From Harmonia axyridis (lineage: Eukaryota > Arthropoda > Insecta > Coleoptera > Coccinellidae), in the NCBI RefSeq assembly GCF_914767665.1, contig NC_059503.1, positions 59,228,352 to 59,292,351 of the forward strand: a DNA stretch of 64,000 nucleotides. Reading direction: 5' to 3'. A model generated the notes under the pieces. It had not been told where the DNA came from. It worked only from the letters and a program-made list of their open reading frames with translations, and searched no databases. The translations under genes were made by a program, and so were the position numbers. Positions 48,149 to 58,740 of this stretch are shown here, piece by piece. Within the stretch, counting starts at the first letter, position 1. Each line of letters starts with the position of its first letter.

Positions 48149-49019
48149 CAGCCATACTCAACCTGCGGCCCGCGGGCCGCATACGGCCCTTTGCCCCTTT
48201 TTATGCGGCCCGAGCAACGGCCTAGTACAGTATTACAATTTTCACAATAGTATAACAAATAAAGTTTCGAAATAACGCAAAAATAACGGTATCAATATTC
48301 ACTCATTTACTTTGTTTTCTCCCTTATTGCGTACACACAGAACACTATATCCATAATATAAACAATGGATTCTTTATGTACATACTATACTTAATCTTCT
48401 TACCGAGATTGCCTTATCTCAAGTTTTTTGCTCTTGTAGTTTTCGTTTCTATGGATTCATGGGTGCGTTTTTTTAGCTGATTATACAGTTAAATTGTCAT
48501 ATTATTGTGTAATTTTTTTTCTGGTCAGTACCATGATTTTTAAAACCTCTTATTAGCATTATTGCGTGAATTATGCTAATGAAAGAGTTTAGAAATCATG
48601 GTACCTACCAAAATAAAAAATTGCGATAGCAAAAATTATTCAAATTTTCTTAAAATCGTCAATAGTATCCCCTGTTTTCGTTGTTGGGGGCGTTTCCCTA
48701 ACACCCTGTATATTTTAATTTTCGTACCCTACTAATATTACAAATGCGGAAAAACGTAATCTGCCTGTCTGTTACGCTTTGACGCATAAACTACTGAATC
48801 GATTTTGATAAAATTTGGTTCACAGACAGGAACTAGTAGAGCTTACGAAAGGACTAAGGCTACTTTGTAACCGATTTAAAGAAAAAGTTTTGATTATGCT
48901 CGATAAATGAAAACCGCGCGAGCTAAAGCTAGTTTTACAACTAGGTAAATTGCTGCGGCCCGCAAGAATGAACAGTAGCAATTATGCGGCCCGAGGTGAA
49001 AAAAGGTTGAGTAAGGCTG
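48149..49019. mobile_element. hAT-type element with perfect 8-bp target duplication
   Basis: The left end is CAGCCATACTCAACCTGCGG and the reverse complement of the right end begins CAGCCTTACTCAACCT. Near each end are GCGGCCCG/CGGGCCGC blocks typical of some hAT termini. The flanks are identical octamers, GTTTAGCC (48141-48148) and GTTTAGCC (49020-49027). It is 871 bp with no transposase. The interior includes an inverted repeat (48511-48622) and a segment (about 48717-48945) resembling common insect repeats with CTACTGAATCGATTTTGAT. Confidence 0.88.
48511..48622. repeat. Imperfect inverted repeat inside the hAT
   Basis: Arms of about 49 bases (from AATTTTTTTTCTGG to ATTAGCAT, and back) pair with several mismatches around a short AT-rich loop. 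Both arms contain GTACCATGATTT. Confidence 0.8.
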
Positions 49020-49352
49020 GTTTAGCCGTTCAGCCGCAATCGGCCATCAAAAATAAATGATTTTTACACAGCTTAAAAGTTGATAACCCTCAACTCCTAA
49101 CGCCTTTAGTTTAAAAAGAAAGCACCAATTGAAGAATGTCATAAGAACAAACGTGTAGGAAATTAAATTTTGAGTCAGACGCATCTTGAGATTTGAAATT
49201 GAATTGAAAGAGTTCGTAGTGCCAAATTTCCGCTAAGGCAATCCTACGCAGAAAACTTCGTGTGAACTCAAAACTTCTCTTTATATCATGCATTTTTTTC
49301 GAGTAACATTAAACAAGAAATCATCATATGAAGCTTTAATTACGAGGTTTTA

Positions 49353-49559
49353 GTATATCCAAAGTCACTTGAACTAGTTCATAAAAAAGTTTGGCCAGAT
49401 GTCCCTTTGGAGTGGATACTGCGATCCGCTAAATACTGGGATTCATTTGAAAGTATTGCCAGGAAAAAAATTCACTGGCCCGAAAGGAAATTCTGGAAAC
49501 TTGGACAACCTTTGTATAGTCAAAATATTCAGGCTTCCTCCAAGTGACTTTGAATATAC
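49353..49559. mobile_element. TA-flanked MITE, 207 bp
   Basis: Terminal inverted repeats GTATATCCAAAGTCACTTG and GTATATTCAAAGTCACTTG (18 of 19 identical), each flanked by TA. A frame open across most of the element reads KSLELVHKKVWPDVPLEW and onward, with IHWPERKFWKLGQP. This may mean the MITE derives from coding sequence. A half copy lies at 15809-15958. Confidence 0.78.
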
Positions 49560-49929
49560 TATACCATCCATCATTAATAACTTACCAGACGATCACAGAA
49601 AATAGAACAGGAAAGAGAAAATAAAGAGTTGCTCATTATATCGAAGTATGAATTTATAACTAATTGAAAAACGAGTGGTCAAAATTTAAACTTCGCTGGG
49701 AGTTATTTATCAACATGTGTCATACAATTGAGAGGTGATTTTTGCAGCCGTCTTCTTCTTTTGGGCGTTTAGTAGGCAGATCAGATACTGATTATCAGGA
49801 ATTTCTTATCATACAAATAGTGAATTCTTGATAATAATTCTCAATAAAATAGCATATATCATGTGCAGCAGGTTCGTCTTCATCTAAAGGGTCCGGCTTG
49901 TTCAGGGAACTCTTCTTCTTACTCCAGTT

Positions 49930-50790
49930 CTAGCTATTCTTTCTTTTCTTTTACGGTTGATCCTTCTTCTCTCGTCAGATGATCTTAGTCTTCGGAAGTA
50001 CTCGAGAGATCAGAGGAGACGTTTATTATGTCATGCAGTTCACCCACGGAATTCGAGCATGCATGGCCCTGGCAGTGGGTTAAACTTAAGCCTCACTTTT
50101 CGGCAGGACCATGCATTTTTGTACCCAGTTTTGCAGGCACAGGAAAATGAGTTCAATAATGCCTCGGATGCATCAAACCATCTGGGGAGGATTTGCACCC
50201 CATTGTTATTCATTCATCTCTCGGTCCCTCCATAACTGCTCCTGCAAAAACGCCCTGGTGAGCAGCTAGTTCAGGGGGAAAGGACGCAGAGTTCAAAGTA
50301 TATTTTCTTACAGAGGGTTCTCAGATGGTTGTGGTACTTCTCCTTGTTGTTTTTGGGAAGGGTTTGAAAGAATTTGACCTTGCCTTGTTGGAAAAACAAA
50401 GAGGTTGTGTCACAGCCACTGAATTCATGAAAAAACAAGATGTGTCGTTTTGCATCGAATGATATCTCATCTTAGGACTATAGATCAAGGTTTGCCCTTT
50501 CTGCATTTCATTTGAAATATGTTGTCGATTAACTGTGACTGACCTTGGCTGTTGATTAATATTTGGTCAATTAGCAAAACGATAAAATCCACGTCCTCCC
50601 CGACAATGAACAAATTCCCTACATTCCTGAAAATTTCTACGGCGGTAGCAACAATCATGGTATCTACATCCTCAACATCAATAACTCCAATGCACGCACC
50701 TATAAACTTGTCCACAAGCATCACAATTAGGCGTTTCTTGTTGTTTTCGTTGGACAGGAATCCTTTTTCGGCATCGTTGCTGTCATCGAT
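49930..50790 (-). pseudogene. Relic of a multicopy arthropod protein with PIN-like motif and Cys-rich tail
   Basis: The minus strand reads DVEDVDTMIVATAVEIFRNV GN, then LFIVGEDVDFIVLLIDQIL (acidic PIN/FEN-like pattern). Next, in other frames, come HEFSGCDTTSLFFQQGKVKF, WG-type phrases and a Cys-rich end resembling THCQGHACSNS. This matches, in order, a protein I know as a frequent uncharacterised, transposon-associated family in aphids and beetles (DADTxIVxTAxE, DDTDVLVLLI, SGCDTTSxxFxxGK, C-terminal CxC repeats). It has several frameshifts and is not functional. The family name and biological role are uncertain to me. Confidence 0.6.
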
Positions 50791-50805
50791 TCATTACCAG
50801 GAAGG

Positions 50806-52384
50806 ATATAATAATAATAATAATAATAATATGCCTTTATTGACAATAAAAAGAAATATTTGATTCACATATTATCAAAACAAAAATATATTTCATTTCA
50901 ATCACAGGGCGGAGTTCAGGTGGGTGTTAACCCTCTGTTCTTCCACTCAAACCCTGAAGAAGAAAATAGCAATTGAGTATTATGGTGCTTTATGTCAAAA
51001 AAAAAAGTACAAGTACTCTGAAGAAGAAAAATTAAGAATAAAAAAAAACAATGGTGAGAAAAAAAAATTATGATAGCGGTGAAAATAAGAAATAATGGTT
51101 TAGAGGAACCAAAAACTTATCTCACAGGTGCACACTGTTCACTGAACAATATGTCCCAGACACGCTTTCTGAATGAATTTACTGATAATGATTTCAGATG
51201 GATGAATTGATTGTACAATTTGTATACGCAAAAGTTAAATGATCTCTCGAAGAGGGCATGTGGAGGGGCTGATATAAGTCCACGAGTTCTGATATTCAAA
51301 TTGTGAATATCAGATCTGTATCTGATCTTCCTGTGAAGGTATGAAGGAGTTGCTGTGGTGACTATACGATGGTAAAGAACTAGAGCTGATAATTTAAACC
51401 TGTTCACCATATTGAGCCATCCAGCTTCCGGCAATTTATGACTTATCCTGTCGAACTTTCTTATACCGTAAATAAACCTCAAACATGAGTTTTGAATCTT
51501 TTGAACTGTTCTAACTGTTTCCTGGTCTAAACAAGCGGAAAAAATTGGTAAACAATAAGTAAAGTTCGACAGTACTAGTGAGTTGCAGAGCATTGTTTTA
51601 ATTTTTCCGGAAAGGGTAGAGAAGTCGCAAACTCATAATGGATTTTTGAACTTAACTAGCATAATGTTCTGAATCGAAAAGTGTTGTCCATGAACAGCCC
51701 CAGGTTTTTTACACTACTCACTATTGGAATGACCTCATCCCCAATTTTGAACTGAGTGCTCTGACTCAGGTCACTGCAGACCGCGGCATTTCCAAAAAAT
51801 ATTGCCTGCGATTTAGCTGGATTGAGTATCAACTGATGCGCGCCCGCAACCCTGTTCATCATTTGAAGATCCTCGTTTAATCTTGCTATCCCTTGCTCAA
51901 CCTGATCTGCAGGAAAACTAAGGTACATCTGTGTATCGTCTGCATAGAAGTGCACAAGACAGTATTTCAGGAATGTACGAATATAATGGGTGTAAAGAAT
52001 GAATAGCAAGGGTCCCAATATTGATCCTTGCGGCACACCAACTAATACCGGCAAGGGATCCGAAATTACCTCGCCACATCTCACCTGCTGGGTTCTTAAA
52101 TTTAGATAGCTTCTTATGAAAGCCACCGCACTAGACGAAAAACCAGCGAAATGCAAAATTGCGTACAGAATCTCATGTACCAGGGTAACAAATGCTTTCG
52201 AATAGTCAAGCAAAATGAGAGTGGTTATGTGTCCCCTATCCGTAGCAGTCAAGATGTCATCAGTAACCTTGAGCAATGATGTCGCGCAGCTATGACCCCT
52301 CCGAAATCCCGATTGACTCGGTTTGAACCTGTCTTGGTGCTCTTTTTGGAAATCTGTGGGTACCCATTGAAGACAATATAACAA
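50806..52384 (-). mobile_element. 5'-truncated LINE with (ATT)n tail
   Basis: Minus-strand LINE ending in seven ATT units (50829-50806) just after AATAAAGG in its 3' UTR. The coding part is described in the next entry. The 5' end is cut within the reverse transcriptase at about 52384. No target duplication was identified. Confidence 0.8.
51117..52384 (-). pseudogene. LINE reverse transcriptase, palm to C-terminus
   Basis: A 242-codon frame (52384-51656) holds SGFRRGHSCATSLLKVTDDI, motif A LILLDYSKAF, motif B GVPQGSILGPLLFILY and motif C HFYADDTQMYLSF. A deletion or frameshift at about 51600-51660 leads into a 158-codon frame (51593-51117) with SLVLSNFTYCLPIF, VQKIQNSCLRFIYGI and the natural stop after SEQCAPVR. 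The fingers and endonuclease are missing. Motif A and the YADD box are intact. Likely jockey/CR1 group. Confidence 0.85.
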
Positions 52385-52584
52385 TTCGATCCAAAATTAC
52401 TATAAACGTAGTTGGATTTTTTTAATGACAACCGAAAACTCCTAAAAATTTGTTGGAAGGAAAAAAGACAACTGATTCCTTTGTCTTCCGCATCATTTCC
52501 TATACTTTTTTGTAATATTCTTCAATCGGTGCCGTCTTTTTGACCTACAGGCGTTAGATTTTGAAGGTTGAGGTATTGAGGGAA

Positions 52585-52857
52585 GGGCTTAACCGATTTC
52601 GATTTTCCAAACTTCATTAGTCACTAAATTTGATGTTCTTCGAAGAGGAAGGAAACAACATTTTTGTGGGATGCTTACTTTAAGAGTTATAAGCAAAATA
52701 CTGAGAAAAGTGCTAAAATTTCGAGGTTTGTATGCTCTCAAATCTGAAGCACAGCCTAGAAACCGCCGCAAACACAGATATCTGTTATTCAAGACCTCCA
52801 ACAGTGGTTTAAAGGATTTCCAGCTCTTGAGCAAGTTTTAGGGGCTAGATCCCTTTT
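52585..52857 (+). repeat. Dispersed repeat, uninterrupted partner of 47878-48148
   Basis: See the partner entry; this copy is in the opposite orientation and lacks the hAT insertion. It gives an approximate pre-insertion sequence for the 48.1 kb site. Confidence 0.65.
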
Positions 52858-55800
52858 TGGCACTAACTTTCCTGGGCTATATGAGTTACATAACTAGGCG
52901 GAAACGTATCTGCTTAGCTCATATTGGTTCATTTTCATTATTCGTTTATTATTTCTCTGAAGTCATAACATCGTTAAAGATGAAATCGAAGATCCAGTTT
53001 AAGGTTTTTACTGCACATCTGAAACAGGAGCCAGAATTCTGGGAACCTGCTCATATCGCAAGCGCATTTTATAGTATTTGGGATACGCGCGTCATCAAGT
53101 GAACACATAGGGCCCTAGCAGAACCTTGCCACAAAATGCGTTCAAGATGCGGAAAATTTTGAATTTCAGAAGTCAAACTATATATCAGTCCAGCTGAATT
53201 CTGAGACTTTTTTTAAGCTCCAAAATATAAGCCATTACGACGCAATCTATTTCGAAAACTGAAATGTTATTGAAATGAAAAAAAATTGAAAGACTGTTCT
53301 TTCCAAACGCGACATTTTGAAATCTCCGTTTGTACCAGAACTTTTGAGACATACGTTAAGAGTTATATAACAGACATCACCGATTAGATCTTTCCGCCAC
53401 AAGAAGGGCACAATTTGGACATATGTTCATTTCCACTTCGATGGCTTCCTCAACGAACAGAACTGCCCTATTTAGGGCCCTGAAAACCCACTAAATATTC
53501 ATGAGAAAAGGACGCATCCTAGGCGATTCACAATTTACGTGTAAAAACCTGAAAATTCATCCAATATTTACGTGACCACAAAATGACGGACTTTAAACAT
53601 AAAATTACAATTTCGTTCAAAATTTGTAGCTGAGTATGCAACAAACAGGACTTCAGAAGAATATCAAGGATGCTCTATTTTTGGAATGGCAATTTTGAGC
53701 TCTATTGAAATATGTAAAAATGTACAGGGTTTCCCATTTGAAAAAAACTTCTCAGCGATATCTCATGAAATGAGAAAATGAAGTTTTTCGAAATTGGCCA
53801 ATGAAAATTGATCCTCAGCCACCGACATCAGTTTTTGTCTTTCTAATATAGGAATAGACTTTCCCTTCAAAAGTGTCCAGTTTGTCCCATCCTGTACTTA
53901 TCTAAAGATCGGCGATCCAGAAGCTCTGGCCTTTCAACAAGAAACTTCGATAGTTGAATCCGTGAAGAAATTCTAGGTTCACCAATACTTACAAACAAAT
54001 TACTCTGGAATTCCGATACAACATAGCCGAGGGCATCAAACGAAAGTGAATCAAAACTTTTTCGCCTCATCGATACAGTTAGTTATTATACATTAATTTC
54101 TAATGTGCAACGAACCATATTTGAAACTTCGTTGTTTTTCTTAATCATCTGGAGTGAAATTGTGTTAATTCCTTCGTTTCTATGAGGATATTGTCAGTAG
54201 TTTGAGATTTTCTACTGTTTCTAGAGTGGACAAAATATAAAAAGATCAAGGTAATAGAAGCTGTCATGGTGTGTTTGCTAGTTGATCAGGAGCAAATCGG
54301 TAATTTGCATATATTATGATAAATGAAAGGCAATTTCAATTCGTAACAGAAAGTACTGGAAAATCGATTTCAGAGTATAAAAATCGAAATGCATTTTATT
54401 TGAAGACTGAAATGAAATTTTCAGTTCGAAAATATATATCATATACAGTGCGATTCACCGCGATAATAATTTTGAGCTGAAATTTTGCATTAGTTTTAAC
54501 ATAATGATCTTTCTCTCCAAAATATTTTCAGGTTCCTACAACTTTTGGTTATACCGGAAACAGGCTATTACTCTCATTTCAAATAGCATACCCAGTATAT
54601 TATTGCGTCATAAGATAGCTTTTTTGATGACAATTTCAACATTATGCCATACTTTGGTTATAAACTAAACGGTTTATGAGTTATTGGAATCCTTATAAAA
54701 GAAAAATCATGGCGACGAAGACACATTTTTTCAAATATTTCTGCAGAAAAAGTTTTTTTTCGAAAAAGTCTTTTAATTTTCGCTTCTTCCAATAAGTAGT
54801 ATTTTAATGAGATAGGACCAAAAAAGTACAGTGTTTATGAGAAGAACATGAACTTGGACAACTCGAATTCATCAAAACTCAAGATTTTCAAATTACAACC
54901 TATATTTTTTATTCTTTTAGTCAATTCTACGTATAAAAATAGGGGAATGCTACTTCCTTGGTTGCTCCTAAATTAGAAGTACAAACAAGAGTGACAGATT
55001 CCTCGAAATATTTTAAGAAAGAAAAGTTCTATAACCATGGGGCAAACTTTTTGTTTTCGAGATTCAGGATGTTGAATTTTGATTTTTTCTCGAGTCATTT
55101 TCTCATAGCACCTTCCCTCCACAAGATATCCAATTCAAATTTGGCAGAAATATTCCAATTTGAAGTTTTTATCATATGATTTGCTAATTTTGAATGCAAA
55201 ACTACAGGGTGATATTTTTTCTCAAGCAGCTCAAGTAGCTTGAGCTTGACTTGAAATAAACTCAAGTTCAAGTCAAGTAGTAGTTTTTCTTTTTCAATAT
55301 CAAGTCAAGCCGTGAATGTCTAACTCTTTAACGCATATTCTACTCGTTTTCAATTGGGATTGCTATTTCGATATTATTGCTTATGTATTGCTTATTTCGA
55401 AATAAGCTATTTGTTTAAATTATTCGAATATGGCTCTCATATTCAAAGATTTTCTTTGAAGCATAGTGATTAATTCGCATTGGTAGACAATGTTTAAAAA
55501 GTGGGCATGCTTTATACAAAAGTTTTTAGAAATGCTAAAAAGTGAATAGAACGTGTTTAGGCCCAATGTTTAGATGATTTACTTAATTTCGACCCAACTT
55601 CAATTGATAACTCATTGTTTACCATTCTCAGTCTGAAATAGAAAGCAAGTCGGCGTAGTGGTAGTGTTTATATATATTGAGTTGAGTATTTGGTCAGTTG
55701 AAGACTTCTAAGTAGATATTTCGATAAACTATTTCGGTAACTTTTAGTTTCTGTAGATGACATCATTTTTGTCGAAACTGTTGTTGATACCTTAAGAGTT
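52858..55800. other. No gene recognised; one repeat terminus at 53725
   Basis: AT-rich with chance frames. TA then CAGGGTTTCCCATTTGAAAA at 53723 resembles the 37134 terminus. Near 55225-55310 a CAAG/CTTG-rich stretch (TCAAGTAGCTTGAGCTTG) is partly self-complementary. Confidence 0.35.
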
Positions 55801-56330
55801 AGAATGAAAAGGTCTGTTTGGTCTGGGTTCTGGTTACTCGGGAATTGAAGGAAATGAAGAGGCCAACACACTTGTCAAAAAAGGAGTACGAACTTCTCAC
55901 ATTGCCTCAGAACTTTTCTGGAATATAGATAAATGAACCTGCAAAAAAGATTTTCAGGAGAAGGAAATAACCGAAAGAGAAACAACACTCTGACGAAACT
56001 TCTTGGGTTGGATCATTCCAAAAATTTCTACGAAACTCTTATGCTACAAGATTTGAGAATTATCTGGATGTCAGCAAAACTATGCTTCACCTGCTCACTA
56101 GATTGCTTATAGTTACAGAGCAAAGCCGCCTCAGGAAGCACCTGATGAGAATGAGTCTAGCAGGAATTGACGAGTGCAGATTCTATGGGGAGAAGGTAGA
56201 AACTGCAGAACATGCCTCGCTTATGCTAGCCAACACAAAAAATGCTTTGGACAATCGCAGATACTGGAACTCGAGGGCGAGCTGCAGACCACAAGACTAT
56301 TACGAGTATATTCCCTAAAGGCTCATTTTC
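55801..56330 (+). pseudogene. LINE RNase H and C-terminal domain relic, copy 2
   Basis: Reads GYSGIEGNEEANTLVKKG (final RNase H segment, HxGIxGNExAD type), then FEKEITERE-like sequence. After frame changes come LRIIWMSAKTMLHLLTRLLI, LRKHLMRMSLAGIDECRFYG and EKVETAEHASLMLA. The order and wording match 29990-30420, so both come from one LINE family. Several stops; the upstream RNase H core is absent. Confidence 0.75.
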
Positions 56331-56500
56331 ACGTTGAAAGTAACTCTCACGAATCAGGATAGTACTATTGTGATAGTGCGAGAGTGCTGTCACGACAGTG
56401 CGATAGTAACTGTCAAGTAGTAATATGGTGCTGGTTCCTGCGATAGTTAATATCACGATAGTACTATCGTGAGAGTATTATCATCGTGAAAATGAGCTTT
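56318..56500. mobile_element. TA-flanked MITE rich in CTATCGTGATAG-type palindromes
   Basis: Terminal inverted repeats AAGGCTCATTTTCACG and AAAGCTCATTTTCACG, each flanked by TA; 183 bp. The interior is built from repeated GATAGT / ACTATC and CTCTCACGA / TCGTGAGAG blocks and can fold almost entirely on itself. A partial copy is at 58237-58300. Confidence 0.82.
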
Positions 56501-56536
56501 TAGACCTTACTCGTTTTTACTGTTTGTGGCTTCATG

Positions 56537-57477
56537 AAGAGTGTTTTATTTAGAGCTATAGAACTTTAAATTGCAATAAAACAACGATGGATTATTCGAT
56601 TGACATGAATTTTATTTATCCGCAAGATAATCTTGTGGCATTACATTTTAAATATGATTTCTGGCATATGACCGCCACGGCTGGCTCGGATGTAGTCCAA
56701 TCTGGACGTCCAATTTTCGATGACTTTTTCCAACATTTGTGGCCGTATATCGGCAATAACACGGCGAATGTTGTCTTTCAAATGGTCAAGGGTTTGTGGC
56801 TTATCCGCATAGACCAATGACTTTACATAGCCCCACAGAAAGTAGTCTAGCGGTGTTTAATCACAAGATCTTGGAGGCCAATTCACAGGTCCAAAACGTG
56901 ATATTTGGCGGTCACCAAACGTGCCTTTCAATAAATCGATTGTGGCACGAGCTGTGTGACATGTTGCGCCGTCTTGTGGGAACCACAGCTCCTGGACATC
57001 ATGATTATTCAATTCAGGAATGAAAAAGTTAATAATCATGCCTCTATACCGATCACCATTGACTGTAACGTTCTGGCCATCATCGTTTTTGAAGAAGTAC
57101 GGACCAATGATTCCACCAGCCCATAAAGCGCACCAAATAGTCAGTTTTTCTGGATGTTACGGTGTTTCGACATACACTAGAGGATTAGCTACACTCCAAA
57201 TGGGGCAGTTTTGTTTGTTGACGTAGCCATTCAACCAGAAGTGCGCTCCATCGCTAAACAAAATAAAATGGACGTAGTGCGCGATACGTGTTCCGCACAA
57301 AACCATTATTTTCGAAACAAAATTGCACTATTTGCAAGCGTTGTCCAGGCGTGAGTCTATTCATGATGAATTGCCAAACCAAACTAAGAATAAATCACTT
57401 GACAGCTGTTGAATCGATCGCCATCCTGAACAGTAATGCCACCTTAAAGTTATATACCTCGAAAAAAAAACACCCGT
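56537..57477 (-). mobile_element. DD41D mariner-like element, copy F (internally deleted)
   Basis: 941-bp element with right end CACCCGT followed by TA and left end AAGAGTG, where the flanking dinucleotide has changed to TG. The common internal deletion junction is near 57258-57290. Confidence 0.9.
56641..57364 (-). pseudogene. DD41D transposase remnant, copy F
   Basis: The N-terminus MNRLTPGQRLQIVQFCFENN (ATG at 57364) runs to RALRPFYFV and stops at the deletion junction. The second Asp block reads WFPQDGATCHTA (a Gln to Pro change). A nonsense codon falls inside CDLTPLD (Leu to stop), just before the third catalytic Asp. The C-terminus IIFKM is intact. Confidence 0.86.
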
Positions 57478-58236
57478 TACATTGCTATCAACTTATTGTC
57501 GTTTCTTTAATTCGCAGGCCTTTTATCATAGGAGGTTATTGATCTTACTGGTCCTAATTCTGATTCAATGAATCGAAATAGACTCCACAAAAGTTCATCG
57601 TTGGAGACATATTGACCATAATGTCCTGTGAAATAATGAATAATATTCAAAATTTAGTATACCTAAGACAGGATCATCAGCTCGGAAACCACTTCCGAAT
57701 CCGAACCTGCGTATTCGCAGAATCATTCATAATCCGCAATACGCTAGTACCATTATCGGACAGGGAGAAAGTACAACGCATGTAAGACTGTTATGTTAAT
57801 AAGTACTTAATTACGTTCGAGTATTTATCAAAGATATCCGCTGCGACTGCACCGCATGAAAATATTCTCCGACTGCGGGTCGAACGTGGCCGGAGGTCCA
57901 GCTGACAAATGACCCGATTCATCAGTTATTACAACTTAAAATATGGTCCATTATCACTCGGGTGCAACTAGAACAACGACAGATGACAAATTGGACAGAA
58001 CAAGGAAGTTCGATCGAATGGATAATGCGACGGCGCATAAAAAACTCATTACCAGACATTGCAATGATCAGAATCCTGAAAATTTGGCACCATGTCTTGA
58101 TGTACCTAGTGTCTAGCACCTTTTAAAAAGTGTGTCATAGTCCGGTCAAATTACGCATGAAAATTAATTGTGATTAAATAAAATAAAATTTCAGAGATAA
58201 AATTATCCACAAAAGTGGTCCCAATACTTTTTTCCT
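57478..58236. other. No gene recognised
   Basis: No assigned frames. Moderately complex sequence at 57600-58100 without motifs. Confidence 0.4.
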
Positions 58237-58300
58237 GCAAGCTCATTTTCAGGGTGATAGTACATACTGTCACGATAGTGCTATCGCAGGAACTATGAAC
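58237..58300 (+). repeat. Partial copy of the 56.3 kb MITE
   Basis: AGCTCATTTTCAGGGTGATAG, then CACGATAGTGCTATCGCAGG, matches one end of 56318-56500; the other end is missing. Confidence 0.65.
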
Positions 58301-58619
58301 ATGTGAAATATGTATTATGAAATACTTAATAGTTAAAATGAATTATTATATTATATTATATATTATAAATACTATTTTATAAATAATGCTATGATCTACA
58401 ATTTTTGTCTATCTAAGCTTTATTGAAAAAAATTGACATTTTGACCTCTGACCTTGTATAACTTTTTCTGCACACATGGGATCGATAGGAACATTTGGAC
58501 TTTTTTCCATCTGGTATATACAAGACTCTAGCAAAATTAAGCTCTGTCGCAGTCTTTTTTTTATTCAAACAGTTCATTTTGACCGGACTGATTACTCCTG
58601 TTCATGAAAATTCACATAT

Positions 58620-58740
58620 GTTATTAATTTATTTACATTCATTAATTTAATAATATATGAATATATTTATTGATTTTCTTATCAATTTATTCATTTATCT
58701 ATTTAATTATGCATTCATTCATCTATTTAATTATGCATTC
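58620..58740. repeat. ATTT/ATTC low-complexity array
   Basis: TTTAT and TTCAT phrases, including a tandem duplication of CATCTATTTAATTATGCATT. It abuts the LINE insertion. Confidence 0.8.

Noticed and set aside
50806..50829. (ATT)n run considered as a stand-alone microsatellite
   Set aside because: It is the 3' tail of the minus-strand LINE, following AATAAAGG.
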